The translations under genes were made by a program, and so were the position numbers. The notes under the pieces were generated by a model. That model saw only the letters and a list, made by a program, of their open reading frames with translations, ran no database searches and was not told the DNA's origin. A stretch of 64,000 nucleotides of DNA from Mesoplasma grammopterae ATCC 49580. GTDB taxonomy: Bacteria; Bacillota_I; Bacilli_A; Mycoplasmatales; Mycoplasmataceae. Numbering within the stretch: the first letter of the stretch is position 1; every line of letters starts with the position of its first letter. Below are positions 8,012 to 18,166 of the stretch, piece after piece. The stretch lies in contig NZ_JNJC01000001.1 in assembly GCF_000701525.1 (NCBI RefSeq), forward strand, positions 124,001 through 188,000, written 5' to 3'.

Positions 8012-8721
8012 ATAGTTGCATTGTGATATACATTTTGTACATCTTCTAATTCATCAAGTTTATCCAATAAAGTTTGTAATTGTTGTTTTAATTCAGCATC
8101 TGAAACTTCAATATAGTCATCTATTGGAATTAACTTTATTTCTGACATTAAGTATTCTTCAATACCTAATTCATCAAGTGAGTGTTTAACTGCATTAAAT
8201 GATTTATATGGAGCTGTAACAATGATCATGTCTTCTTCAACTTCAACATCATTTACATCAACTTCACTCATCATTAATTGTTCAAGTACTTCTTCTTCTG
8301 TTTTGCCTTTAAAAGCAAACATTGAAACTTCTTCAAACATGAAAGCAACTTTTCCTTCAGGATTACCATGGTTTTTATTAAATACTTCTCTAATATTGGC
8401 AGCTGCACGGTTAACATTACTTGTTAAAGCATCAACTATGATTGCTGTATTTCCTGGACCCATACCTTCATATCTATTTGATACGTAGTTTTCTGCATCT
8501 CCTCCAGTTGCTCTTTTGATAGCTCTATCAATAACTTCTTTTGGAATTTGATTTGATTTAGCTTTATCAATTAAAGCTCTTAATGCTAAGTTTGAAGATG
8601 GATCAGATCCACCTGCTTTGGCTGCCATATAAATTTCTTTACTTGCTCTACCATTAGCTGCAGATTTTTTTGCAGCTGTTTTAGCCATTGAGGCGGCGCG
8701 GACTTCGTGTGCTCTTCCCAT
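8008..8721 (-). CDS. yebC: YebC/PmpR family protein
   Basis: YebC proteins were long annotated as transcriptional regulators. Members have since been linked to translation of difficult peptide stretches. The 237-aa product has the family N-terminus (MGRAHEVRAASMAKT, A/G-rich helices), then NLALRALIDKAKSNQIPKEV, YEGMGPGNTAIIV and the AANIREVFNKNHGN segment, all typical. It has no Trp, so the frame is continuous. The ATG is preceded by AAGGAGTTTTAAT, which overlaps the end of the kinase gene upstream, so the two are likely one transcript. Its terminator lies in repeat copy B. Confidence 0.94.
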   Translation of the reverse strand: MGRAHEVRAASMAKTAAKKSAANGRASKEIYMAAKAGGSDPSSNLALRALIDKAKSNQIPKEVIDRAIKRATGGDAENYVSNRYEGMGPGNTAIIVDALTSNVNRAAANIREVFNKNHGNPEGKVAFMFEEVSMFAFKGKTEEEVLEQLMMSEVDVNDVEVEEDMIIVTAPYKSFNAVKHSLDELGIEEYLMSEIKLIPIDDYIEVSDAELKQQLQTLLDKLDELEDVQNVYHNATI

Positions 8722-8722
8722 A

Positions 8723-9343
8723 TTAAAACTCCTTTTTAATTTTTTCTATATTTCTTATAACTTCTTCAACTTTTTCGTTTAAGTTATCATTGTTTGCATC
8801 AATTACTAAAAATGGAAAATCATTTTTATGTTCTTGATAATATTCTTCGTATGATTCATTCAATATTTTTCAATAGCTTTTGTCAATACTTAGTTCAGCA
8901 GCTCTTCCTCTTTCATTGATTCTTCTAATTGAAGTTTCATCTGAAACCTTTAAGTAAACAACTAAATCAAACTTTAATCTATCATTAGGATATCTTAAGT
9001 TTTCTGATACAACATATTGAAAAAAATCACAATATGTTTTGTAGTCTGTGTCATTAACATTTCCCATTTTATGACCAACATTCATGAAAATCGGATCTTC
9101 AATAATTGTTCTGTCAAAAATTTTATTTTTTAAATCTTTTGCTGCAAATAATTGTTTTGATCTAGCTGTTAACATAAATATTTGCATTCTAAAAGCATAA
9201 GCCTTAATATCATTGTAATAATCTTCAAAGTAGGGGTTTTCATCTATTGGCTCAGGAAATATTTCATAATTTAATCTATCTGATAATTCTTGTGATATTG
9301 ATGATTTACCTGCTCCTACTGTTCCAAAAATTGCTATTTTCAT
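8723..9343 (-). CDS. Deoxynucleoside kinase (dAK/dGK type)
   Basis: These kinases phosphorylate salvaged deoxynucleosides, usually deoxyadenosine or deoxyguanosine, with ATP. The 206-aa product has the P-loop GTVGAGKSS at residues 7-15, the family motif EPIDENPYFEDYY, the DRTIIEDPIF motif (ERS-like arginine site) and the lid RINERGRAAE. M. florum-group mollicutes depend on nucleoside import, so this enzyme could act on deoxyguanosine brought in by a transporter such as the riboswitch-controlled one at 31-36 kb. That link is inference. The stop falls 2 bases before the yebC start. The specificity within the family cannot be read from sequence alone. Confidence 0.88.
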
Positions 9344-9356
9344 AATTTATACCTCT

Positions 9357-10112
9357 TTATTTAATTTTTAAGTCTTCTTTTCTTTTTGTTGATTGATAAA
9401 TTCCATAGAATTTTTTAACCTCATGAGGTTTTAATTCTCTATATCTTCCAACTTCTAAATCATCAACTTCTAAAAATTCAATTTTAGTTCTTTTTAATTT
9501 CATTAAATTAGCTTCAATAGCTGAAAACATTTGTTTAACGTGGTGTTTTTTACCTTCTGCAATTGTCATTTCAATAATTGATTGATCTTTTTCTTGGTCA
9601 TAATTTAATAATTCTGCTTGTATTGCTTTTGTAAAATAATCATCCTCAATTTTTACACCTTTAAGTAATTGGTTAACTTGTTGTTTTGAAACCTTACCTT
9701 TACATAAACCTTGATAAGTTTTAAAGAATTCATATCTTGGGTGCATCACAAAATTTGCAAATTCACCATCATTAGTCATTATAATTAAGCCACTAACATC
9801 ATAATCAAGTCTTCCAACAGGATAAACTCTAGTTGGTACATCTTTAAAATAATCTGCAACTGTTTTACGTTGTTTAGGATCATACATTGTTGTTAAAACA
9901 AGTCTTGGTTTATTAAATAAATAATAAAACTTTTCATTGTTCTTAGTTGTTTGTTTACCATTAACTTCAATATCAGCATCAGTACTTGTTTTAAAGCCAA
10001 GCTCGGTGATAACTACACCATTTACTTTAACTTTACCCTCAACTATTAATTTTTCAGCGTTCCTTCTCGAAGTAACACCTCTAGCTGAAATTATTTTCTG
10101 CAATCTTTCCAT
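9357..10112 (-). CDS. rluB: Pseudouridine synthase, RluB/RsuA family
   Basis: The enzyme isomerises a uridine to pseudouridine in rRNA. The 251-aa product has an N-terminal S4 RNA-binding domain (MERLQKIISARGVTSRRNAE, then GKVKVNGVV) and the catalytic RLDYDVSGLIIMTNDGE motif, whose Asp is the nucleophile. The motif form with V/T-S/T-G-L and the LPL/YPVGRLD context fits the RsuA/RluB/E/F branch. The ATG overlaps the scpB stop, consistent with the conserved scpA-scpB-rluB operon of Firmicutes. The exact target (23S U2605-like in RluB) is inferred from operon context. Confidence 0.93.
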   Translation of the reverse strand: MERLQKIISARGVTSRRNAEKLIVEGKVKVNGVVITELGFKTSTDADIEVNGKQTTKNNEKFYYLFNKPRLVLTTMYDPKQRKTVADYFKDVPTRVYPVGRLDYDVSGLIIMTNDGEFANFVMHPRYEFFKTYQGLCKGKVSKQQVNQLLKGVKIEDDYFTKAIQAELLNYDQEKDQSIIEMTIAEGKKHHVKQMFSAIEANLMKLKRTKIEFLEVDDLEVGRYRELKPHEVKKFYGIYQSTKRKEDLKIK

Positions 10113-10741
10113 TAAAACATTCCTTCTGAGTCATCTTCCTCAAAAACATCTTCTTCTGAGATCATTTCTTCAGTAACTTTGATTTCTTCTTCAAAATCGT
10201 TTTCTTCATCTTGATTTTTATATGAAGCAAAATCTATTTGAGGTAAAGCTTCAAATCCACCTGTTATATTAAATAATTTAAAGAAGTTATCTGTGATTGT
10301 ATAAAGATTTGCACCTGTTGAAGTTTTACCAATTGCTTTAATTAATTTTTTTTGTCTTAATCTATAAATTTGATATGAACATTCTGCTTGTCTTATCAAC
10401 TCAATATCATGTTTTGAAATTGGGCCTTTATAAACAATAATTGATAAAACTTCAATACTTGAATTTGATAATCTTGAATTATTTACTTCTAATTCTAATT
10501 TAGCAAAGTATTCATGTAGTTCTGGTTTAGTTTGTAATCTATATTTATTTTTTCCAAATTTTTGAATTGAAAAAGCACAATCAGGATCTGAAGAATATTT
10601 TTTTTCTAATTCTAATATAGCTTCTTGAATTGTAACTGGTCTAACATCTTCAAGTACATTTTGTAAGTCTAGTAAACTAATACCATCATCACCATATACG
10701 AATAATAAACCCTCAACTATTGCTTTAATATTGCTATTCAT
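10112..10741 (-). CDS. scpB: Segregation and condensation protein B
   Basis: ScpB is a kleisin-associated winged-helix protein that dimerises and binds ScpA in the SMC condensin complex. The 209-aa product has two winged-helix regions. Typical pieces are IKAIVEGLLFVYGDDGIS, YRLQTKPELHEYFAKLE and SSIEVLSIIVYKGPISKHDIE, then YTITDNFFKLFNI. The C-terminus is a 40-residue Glu/Asp-rich tail. The ATG overlaps the scpA stop by 8 bases (ATGAATAG), and the gene ends at the rluB start. It should work with SMC, encoded elsewhere, in chromosome compaction and segregation. Confidence 0.95.
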   Translation of the reverse strand: MNSNIKAIVEGLLFVYGDDGISLLDLQNVLEDVRPVTIQEAILELEKKYSSDPDCAFSIQKFGKNKYRLQTKPELHEYFAKLELEVNNSRLSNSSIEVLSIIVYKGPISKHDIELIRQAECSYQIYRLRQKKLIKAIGKTSTGANLYTITDNFFKLFNITGGFEALPQIDFASYKNQDEENDFEEEIKVTEEMISEEDVFEEDDSEGMF

Positions 10742-11567
10742 ATTCTTCTACCTCTTCTATTCTTCTTAATACAGATTCATCAGCTAAAGCTTCAGATGTG
10801 AATCTAAATTCTAATGTATCATTCTTTTGATTAATAACAGCAACTTGATGTCTTACCATATCTAGTACAGCTAAAAAAGTTGAAATTAAATTAATTAAGT
10901 TTAATTCATATCCAGTGATAACTTCTTCAAGTCTTCACTCTTTATGTTTATTTGTTTTCATAACATCAACAATTGATCTTGCAATTACTTGTGGAGAAAT
11001 AATTTCATTTTGGATAGGTGCATAAGCATCTTCTAACAACATATTTTCATCATACTCAAAATCTTCATCAAAGTTTTGAGCTCTTTGTAAAATTGATTGG
11101 AATATTTCAGCAAATTCATCAATACCAATGTCAAGTGGGTTTACCATTAGTTCATCATTTCTATCTGCAATAGATTGAATAAATGATTTTTTTGTTTTTG
11201 GTTTTGAAAAAGTCTTTAAATATTCTTCTTGTTTATTATAGAAATATTCACTAACTTCTTTAATTTGTCCATATTGATTAATTTGTTCCAATAAATCCTC
11301 AAACATCAATTCATCTTCAGAATCATCTTCATCTTTTGGAAGTAATATTCTTGATTTCATTTCAATCATTTGAGCTGCTAAAACTAAATATTCACTAGCT
11401 AATTCAATATCTAATTTTTGTTGCCCTTCAATATATTTTAAATATTGATCAATTATTTCACTTAAATTAATTTCAAAGATATCAATCTTTTTATCTTTAA
11501 CCATATTTCACAATAGGTCTAAAGGACCTGAGAAATTGGAAATATTTAATTCGTCTCAATGTTGCAT
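10734..11567 (-). CDS. scpA: Segregation and condensation protein A (kleisin)
   Basis: ScpA bridges the SMC heads. The 277-aa product begins MQHWDELNISNFSGPLDLLW, the kleisin N-terminal motif FxGPLDLLL, with two TGA Trp codons, so the true start at 11567 is well upstream of the TGA-free part. Further landmarks are IDIFEINLSEIIDQYL, the ASEYLVLAAQMIEMKSRILLP segment, and the C-terminal winged helix FLAVLDMVRHQV. An acidic middle region follows the kleisin helix. GGAGAAATAAC lies before the ATG. It is the first gene of scpA-scpB-rluB. Confidence 0.95.
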
Positions 11568-11618
11568 GTTATTTCTCCTTGTTTATTTACTATTTTATAA
11601 TAAATAAAATCCTTTTTC

Positions 11619-12458
11619 CTATTTATTAACTTGATTTAATTTTATTAATTTTAGTAATTCGTCATCGTTTTTCAAATCTCTATGCATTTGAATTAATGTT
11701 CGAGCAACTAAAATGAATAATAGTTCTGTTTCTAATGCTATATTATATTTTGATTTTGGATCTGTAAAAGAATGTTCTAGATTGTTTCTTAATTTTCTTA
11801 TGTAATGGAATGAAACTGATTTATTTAATATTTTTAAATAATCTGCAAAAGCTAATTTTCTAACTGTTGTTTTGAATAGTGGCATTGATACTGAATCAAA
11901 ATCTTTTGTAAAAATAAAATTACTTTTAACATCAATGCTTTTTAAATTATATTTATCGACAAAAAATACATTAATAAACATTAACTTATCAAAAATTGAA
12001 TATAAATATTTATACATAACCAATTGATCATGAAATTCTAGTTCATTAATTGCAAATCTCTCATTGACACTATCATATGATTTGCTTTTAGAAGATTTAT
12101 TAATGTAATAGTTAACAATCATTTTTATTTCAGAATAAATATAAAAATCAAAAAAGTAATTTTTAATTGTCATTAAAGAAAGCAGAGTTTTTAAAAGATA
12201 TAAAAATTCATGTGTGTCTTTTGTTGAAACAACTTTTTTACTTGGTTTAATATCAATATCTAAAATTCTATTATTTTTAACCAAATTAGTGTTAAGTCTA
12301 TGAGAAATTGTTGAATCTTTTAAAATCACTTCATCAATCATATTTGCAATAAAAAATAAAATATCATCAGCTTCAGACTGCTTAATTCTTTTATTCTTAA
12401 CAATTTTAATTAATTGTTTTATTTTTTCTGAATAATCAATTAATTTTAATTCATTCAT
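11619..12458 (-). CDS. Hypothetical protein, 279 aa
   Basis: I do not recognise this protein. It has no signal peptide, no membrane segment, no Trp and no Cys, is rich in Lys, Asn, Leu and Ile, and appears largely alpha-helical. Near residues 225-235 the segment IRKLRNNLEHSF recalls the RNxxxH-type motif of HEPN or Cthe_2314-like helical domains, where an Arg-x4-6-His motif can act as an RNase or a fold marker. The spacing here is R-N-N-L-E-H, i.e. R-x4-H, the HEPN pattern. That match is suggestive only. It has a good RBS (AAAGGAGAAATTT), lies 17 bases after the 13045-12476 gene and is likely co-transcribed with it. scpA follows downstream. Confidence 0.6.
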   Translation of the reverse strand: MNELKLIDYSEKIKQLIKIVKNKRIKQSEADDILFFIANMIDEVILKDSTISHRLNTNLVKNNRILDIDIKPSKKVVSTKDTHEFLYLLKTLLSLMTIKNYFFDFYIYSEIKMIVNYYINKSSKSKSYDSVNERFAINELEFHDQLVMYKYLYSIFDKLMFINVFFVDKYNLKSIDVKSNFIFTKDFDSVSMPLFKTTVRKLAFADYLKILNKSVSFHYIRKLRNNLEHSFTDPKSKYNIALETELLFILVARTLIQMHRDLKNDDELLKLIKLNQVNK

Positions 12459-12475
12459 AAAATTTCTCCTTTCTT

Positions 12476-13045
12476 TTAATTACTAATTATTTCAAATGCA
12501 TTTGCATGTCATTTATAAATTCTAATGAATATTTCATTTTGTTCTTTAAAAAATGATTTAATCATTTCACCAGTTATTTTATTGTCTAACTGTTCATTAT
12601 GTTCTATTATTTTTTCATCTGAAAAAATAATAACTTGTTTTCTTATTCATTCAGCTAATTTAGCCGCATGTTGTTTTTCTTCTAAAGTTAAAGTTTTGTT
12701 GTTGTATTTAACTTCAAAATCATCTTTAATATCAGAATTTAAATTTTTATAAGTTATAACTTCTTTAAACATTGTTTGTTTAATTGACTCATAAAATTTA
12801 TTTTCAAAATCATCTATTTCTTCTTGTTCAATAAACAACATACCAAATAAATCAGAAGGCTTAACAAATTTATGATTATTATATGAAGCTATTTTACTAA
12901 CTACTTCTTCAAACTTTTTGCAAAGTGATTTGCTTATTGTAATTTTATTTTCACTTTCAAAATATTTTATAAAATCACGAAATACTTTATTATTTAAATT
13001 TTCATCTATTTTAATATCATTAATTTTTTCAAAATTATTTTTCAT
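12476..13045 (-). CDS. Hypothetical protein, 189 aa
   Basis: No family is recognised. The product is soluble, charged and predicted helical, with a Glu/Lys-rich middle and one segment (residues about 60-75) reading VKPSDLFGMLFIEQEE. Two Trp near the C-terminus are TGA codons, so the gene is longer than a standard-code reading suggests. It begins 10 bases after the stop of the MFS-like transporter and is followed 17 bases later by another unknown gene. The three therefore look like one operon. The function cannot be inferred from sequence. Confidence 0.6.
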
Positions 13046-13054
13046 ATAATCCTC

Positions 13055-14539
13055 TTATTCTGTAACTATTCTTGAATTAATTTTTCTTTCAACTGATTGT
13101 TTTTCATACTCGGAAAAAATATGTTTAATATTTGCGTAATCAACAAATTCTGCAATAACTTGATCAATTCAAATAACTGTTAAAAATAAATAAATACTAT
13201 TTATAAAGAATAAAGCTGCTGCAGTTATTCTAATAACAATTTTTAAATTATTCTCAAAAGCAATAATATTATCTATATTTGTTTCTGCAATTATTGCTTC
13301 AATTGATTGGTAAGTAAATAAACCTGATTTAGTATAAATAATTGAATTGAAAACAAAAATAACCAAGAATTGACCAGCAAGTAATGCTGAGGCAATAAAT
13401 CCTGTTACTGGAACACCTTTTGATGCTCTATAGTTTCACATAATTGCGAATCCAAATCACATGTAAAATAATACAAAATACGAAGAACCAAATATTAAAT
13501 TAGAAATAACCATTCAAGCAGGATTAATAATAAATGTACTAATTAATAATGCTATTCCTGAGATTACAATTAGACCATAAATTAGATTTTTAACTCCAAT
13601 CTTTGGTAATAAAATTTTATACAATGTATAACCTATTGCAAATTGTCCAAATATAAATAATGCTTGGTATTTTCTATCTAAAGTTGATAATCATTCAACA
13701 TCATTATTATTTATTTTTGAATTTGTTACAAAATACATTCTAAATATTGGTGACTGAACAAAACCATAAATGATACCCAATAATAAAGTTAAAATAATTA
13801 ATTTTACCAAAGTTGATTTAGAGTATTTTATTAATTCCTCTTTTAAAACTAATCTAAATTCACCAATTTTATTTTTATTTTCTGTTCCAATTTTAAAGCT
13901 TATTAATAAAGAAAATAATAGACAGATAATTACAAAAACATTTAAAATAATAAGTTTATCAGTTATGAAGTTATTTAAACTTATTATTCAATTACCAATA
14001 AATGTTGCAAATGTTATAACAAACCCAACTGAGAAAGAAACTTTTAATGCAAATAATCTATTGTATTTTTGCTCATTTAAATATAAAAAGTATAAACTTT
14101 GTGAAGAAATGCTTATGGCCAATATAATGGCTTGCAAAATAATAATAAATTTAAATCAAGCACTGTCATTTAATGGAATCAATAAAAGCATTGAAGCGAC
14201 AATTGACGCAACAATTGAAGATCTTATTCATATATTTCTACTTCTAATTTTTCCTGTTATTCAAGTTGCTAGTGGTTTCATTAAAATAGCAAACAAAATT
14301 GAACTACCAAATAATAGCAATACAACAATTATGGCTGGTGGTGTGTTATGAAAAGTATCAGTTAAAATGTTTGAATTTTCTTGTATCAAAATAGCATTCA
14401 TAACTCATACAATTAAAGTCTGCATATAAAATCAAAATAATTTTTTTTCAAAATTAAGTTTTTTGTAAATGAAGTATAAGAATAAAAAACCTAAAACAAT
14501 TACAAAAGGAACAACAATAATTAAATCTCAATTATTCAT
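13055..14539 (-). CDS. Polytopic membrane protein, MFS-transporter-like
   Basis: The product is 494 aa with about 12 hydrophobic segments spread along the whole length and a central hydrophilic break near residues 215-240 (IGTENKNKIGEFRLVLKEEL), the usual two-times-six layout of major facilitator proteins. Conserved substrate motifs cannot be made out. The C-terminal 45 residues are hydrophilic and probably cytoplasmic (IKHIFSEYEKQSVERK). At least ten TGA Trp codons interrupt the frame under the standard code. It starts 1 base after the argS stop (TAACATG), so it is coupled to argS. The cargo is unknown. Confidence 0.6.
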
Positions 14540-14540
14540 G

Positions 14541-16202
14541 TTACATTGTTTCTAAAGCACTAACACCAATGATAGTAAATGCATTAGTCAATACTTGTAA
14601 AACAGACAATACTAATCCCAATCTTGCTTCACTTGTTGGCACATCATTTTCATCAAGGATTTTTGTATCAGCATAGTATGAATGGAATTGTTTACATACA
14701 GTTTGAATGTATTCACATATTAATTGAGGCGCTCTATTTTTTGCAGACATTTGGATTACTTGATTGAAGTTGTCTAATGTTAACAATAATTCAACTTCTT
14801 TTTTGTTTGATAATAAGTTAGATACGTTTAAATTTGCTTTTATATTTTTTTGTTCAGCTTGGTTTAAAATTGAATGACATCTTGCTGTTGCATATTGAGC
14901 ATAGTAAACAGGGTTTGTTGCATTTTTTTGTTGAACTAAATCTAAATCTAAATCCATGTGTGAACTACTTGATTTAGAAGCTAACATATATCTTAAAGCA
15001 TCTTTTCCAACCATTTCCATAATATCAACTAATCAAACAGCAGTACCTTTTCTTTTACTCATTTTGTATTCTTGGCCATCTTTAATAAGTCTTACCATTT
15101 GAACCATTTCAATTTCTAAAATGTCAGGATTATGTCCTAAAAGTTGTAGTCCTGCTCTCATTCTAGGAATATATCCGTGGTGATCTCCACCTCAGATGTT
15201 AATCAAAACATCTGCATTAGTTCTTTCAATTCTAATATTGTGAGTAGCTAAGTCAGGAACAATATAAGTTAGTGATCCGTCTTTTTTAACAAGAACACGA
15301 TCTTTGTCATCCCCAAATTCAGTTGTTTTCAATCATAAAGCTCCATCTGCTTCATAAGTAGCATTTTTTTCTTTATATTCTTCTAAAAGTTTTTCAATTT
15401 GATTTGTATCATACATTTCTTGCTCACTTGAATAATGATCAATAACTACACCAAAATCTTTTAACTGTTGTTTGATTTCAGCTAAGAAATGTTGAACTGC
15501 TTCTTTTCTAAAAATTTGGTGAGTTTCATCATCTGAAATAGCTGTTTCAGTAAAAGTTAAATTTTTAAATTTATCACCATATTTTTGAATCATTATATTT
15601 GCTAAATCATCATAAAATGTTCCACCATAAGTATTAGCAGGTTTTTCTGCTTCAATTCCTAAAGCTCAAAGATAATGAACAAAAACAGTAACTGCTAAAA
15701 TATTTATTTGATTACCAGCATCGTTTGTGTAGAATTCAGTCTGAACTTCATAACCATCAAATTTTAAAACCTCTTCTAATACTGATCCTGTTACCGCATT
15801 TCTTGCATGACCTACGTGTAAAAATCCAGTTGGGTTAGCTGATACGTATTCAATATTAATAATTTTATTCTTATTTTCATTTTTACCGTATGCTTCTTTT
15901 AAAGTTGTAATATTTTTAATTGTTGTTGAAAGTAATTCTGTTTTTAATTTAATATTAATAAAACCTGGTCCAGCAATTTCTATTTGGTCATAGTAATCTT
16001 TTTGTAATAATTCATGTTTAATATTTTCTGCTAATTGAACAGGATTTTGTTTCAACTCTTTTGCGCTCATTAAAGCAAGAGTTGAAGAAAAATGACTGTC
16101 AATATTATTTTTGTTAATTTCAACAATTGGGTCTTTTGATATATTAAATTTTTGCGCAATTTCTTTTAAGTCTTTTTTGACTATGCTAATTATGTTTTCC
16201 AT
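14541..16202 (-). CDS. argS: Arginyl-tRNA synthetase
   Basis: Class I synthetase charging tRNA-Arg. The 553-aa product has the N-terminal Add-1 tRNA-binding domain (residues 1-100), the HIGH signature as HVGHARN in [17 protein letters not shown], and the KMSKR motif in YKMSKRKGT, preceding the TGA Trp of VWLVDIM. A DALRY motif follows (GKDALRYML), and a C-terminal helical anticodon-binding domain ends in LEXM-like ALETM. Several TGA codons read as Trp split it into three apparent frames under the standard code. It is a complete gene. It is separated from frr by a terminator and from the MFS-like gene by one base. Confidence 0.97.
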
Positions 16203-16223
16203 TTTTTATTCCCACCTTCTAAG

Positions 16224-16252
16224 GAAAAAACATTTGTTATACAAATGTTTTA
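16224..16252 (-). terminator. Intrinsic terminator after frr
   Basis: Minus strand AACATTTG-TATAA-CAAATGTT followed by TTTT, directly after the frr stop at 16255. Confidence 0.8.
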
Positions 16253-16254
16253 AT

Positions 16255-16800
16255 CTATATTGCCATTAATTCTTTTTCTTTAACTTTTGATATTTCGTCT
16301 AATTGTTTAATACTTGAGTCTGTTAATTTTTGAATATCTGTTTCAATACCTTTAACAACGTCTTCACTTATTGATTTATCTTTTTTAGCTGTATCGATTG
16401 AATCTCTACGAATATTTCTAATACGTACTTTAAAGTTTTCTAATTCTTTATTCATTTTTTTAACTAAATCTTTTCTAATTTCTTCTGTTAAAGCTGGTAT
16501 GTTGATTCTTACAACCTCAGCATCAGAAACTGGATTTAAATTTAAATCTGATTTATTAATTGCTGCAACCACTTCTTGAATTAAAGTTTTGTCTCAAGGT
16601 TTGATTACTAACAATTGTGGTTCAGGTGTTGATATTTGAGCAGTTTGATTAACTGGAGTTGGTGTTCCATAGTAATTAACCATAACTTTGTCTAACATTG
16701 TAGCACTTGCTCTACCTGTTCTAATTGTTTTTATATGTTCTTGTCAAGCAACAACAGTATCTTCCATTTGTTGCTCTGCTATTAATAAAATTTCATCCAT
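16255..16800 (-). CDS. frr: Ribosome recycling factor
   Basis: RRF splits post-termination ribosomes together with EF-G. The 181-aa product has the conserved [16 protein letters not shown] segment, [20 protein letters not shown] (the hinge region) and the C-terminal [15 protein letters not shown]. Two Trp in the N-terminal third are TGA codons. The ATG at 16800 follows a GAGGAAAAAATA RBS, and the pyrH stop lies 10 bases upstream, giving the conserved pyrH-frr pair. The length is typical for the family (about 185 aa). Confidence 0.97.
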
Positions 16801-16811
16801 TATTTTTTCCT

Positions 16812-17528
16812 CTATTCTTCTATTATTGTTGATTCTAATGAACCTTCCATAACCTTAATTATGTTGTTTTGCCCTTGCATGTCAAATACTTCAATTGGAA
16901 GTTTTGCATCCTTAGCCAATGTTGCAGCTGTTAAATCCATTACGCGTAATTGATTTTCAGCTATTTCACGATGAGTTAATTTTTTATAAAATTTTGCATT
17001 CGGATTTAAATTTGGATCTGAGTCATAAACTCCTTTTACTCCATTTTTTGCCATCAATACTGCATCAGCATCAATTTCGATTGCACGTATTACTGAATTA
17101 GTATCTGTTGTAAAGTAAGAGAACCCTGTACCACCAACAAAAATTGAAATGTAACCTTCATTCATTTTTAGTCGGGCCCTTTTAAAGTTGTAATCATCAG
17201 TAACTGTTTCAATTGGTAAAGAAGAATAAACATTAACTTTGTCATATCCTAATCTTTTGATAGTTGATTCAAGTGCTAAACCATTCATAACAGTTGCTAA
17301 CATCCCCATGTAGTCAGCATTAATTTGTGGCATATCAATATCAGTTCCAAGTTTACCTCTTCAGATATTTCCTCCACCAATAACGATCCCTAATTTCAAA
17401 CCATTTTTTGCTAACTCAACAATTTGTTTAGCAATGTCTTCTAATTTTTCTTTGTTGTAAATTTCATTTTCGCTTTTTAAAGCTTCACCACTCAGTTTTA
17501 ATAAAACTGTACTATATTTATATTTCAT
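16812..17528 (-). CDS. pyrH: Uridylate kinase
   Basis: UMP kinase makes UDP for pyrimidine nucleotide synthesis. The 238-aa product opens with STVLLKLSGEAL (phosphate-binding KLSGE motif), then IVIGGGNIWRG (Trp is TGA), VFVGGTGFSYFTTD-type GGTGxPxFTTD motif, and VYDSDPNLNPNAKFY. The start at 17528 is the ATG of MKYKYST; the longer reading frame upstream has no support because it overlaps the -10 box at 17554-17559. It is cut off from the upstream 17604 gene by a terminator, so it has its own promoter, unlike the usual tsf-pyrH read-through. Confidence 0.97.
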
Positions 17529-17553
17529 ATTAAATACCTCATTCATCTTATTT

Positions 17554-17559
17554 ATTATA
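17554..17559 (-). promoter_or_regulatory. -10 box of pyrH promoter
   Basis: TATAAT on the minus strand, about 26 bases before the pyrH ATG and just after the terminator of the upstream gene. No clear -35 element is seen. Confidence 0.5.
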
Positions 17560-17573
17560 CCCAAAATAGACAA

Positions 17574-17601
17574 TAAAAAAAGCACTCCTAAGAATGCTTT
17601 A
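17574..17601 (-). terminator. Intrinsic terminator between the 17604 gene and pyrH
   Basis: Minus strand AAAGCATTC-TTAG-GAGTGCTTT (one G-U pair) followed by TTTTT. Confidence 0.8.
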
Positions 17602-17603
17602 AA

Positions 17604-18164
17604 CTATTTATTTCTAATTGTTTTATTATGATATGCTAATGCATCTTCAGTATCAACTTTGATACCTGTCATTTTTTCATCAAAGAATGAAGCATCAACC
17701 ATTTTTGTACTAAATTTAACTTTTTTTGTAACTCTTTTACCTTGTTTGTAAAAAACATAAATATTTTCAGTTCTAGTGTCTTTTATAATTTTAACAATAT
17801 TTTTATTGTCAATTTTTTCTCCAATTAAATTAACTGAATCTTTTGTTAACGCAACACCAAAGTGTGGTATGAAAAAGAATAAAGCAATTACTGAAGCAGC
17901 AATGAAAATCATTCCTATAACTGTTGTTACTATAGCACCTGTATTTGCATTTAAAATATCAGGTTTGTAAATTATAGCTGTTACAATTCCCATAATTTCA
18001 CTTATTGAAATTAATGAAACAGTTACAATAGGTAAAACTAAACCATATTTTTTTGACTTAGTATCAAGTTTTATAAATTGGTAGTAATAAAATGCTAGTG
18101 TTAATAATAAAAGTAATGAAACTCCAATTAACACGATACTCATAATTAAAAATTTTGAACTCAT
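17604..18164 (-). CDS. Small membrane protein inserted between tsf and pyrH
   Basis: The product is 186 aa, not recognised. Three to four hydrophobic segments occupy residues 5-30, 45-70 and 78-105. The C-terminal 75 residues are soluble and basic, with VFYKQGKRVTKKVKFSTK. No Trp or catalytic motif is visible. The ATG lies 2 bases after the tsf TAG, with the RBS inside the end of tsf (AGGTAACTAGTT), so it is translated together with EF-Ts. An intrinsic terminator right behind it separates it from pyrH. This placement breaks the common rpsB-tsf-pyrH-frr order. The soluble tail might sense or bind something at the membrane, but nothing supports a specific role. Confidence 0.65.
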   Translation of the reverse strand: MSSKFLIMSIVLIGVSLLLLLTLAFYYYQFIKLDTKSKKYGLVLPIVTVSLISISEIMGIVTAIIYKPDILNANTGAIVTTVIGMIFIAASVIALFFFIPHFGVALTKDSVNLIGEKIDNKNIVKIIKDTRTENIYVFYKQGKRVTKKVKFSTKMVDASFFDEKMTGIKVDTEDALAYHNKTIRNK

Positions 18165-18166
18165 AA

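Noticed and set aside
13770-14351. 193-aa open frame on the plus strand.
   Set aside because: It is antisense to the MFS-like gene and has no RBS or recognisable sequence; it is a shadow of AT-rich coding DNA.
14541-16202. argS and many other genes appear split into fragments (possible pseudogenes).
   Set aside because: All interruptions are TGA codons at positions where the families have Trp, and a tRNA-Trp(UCA) is present. With code 4 the frames are intact.
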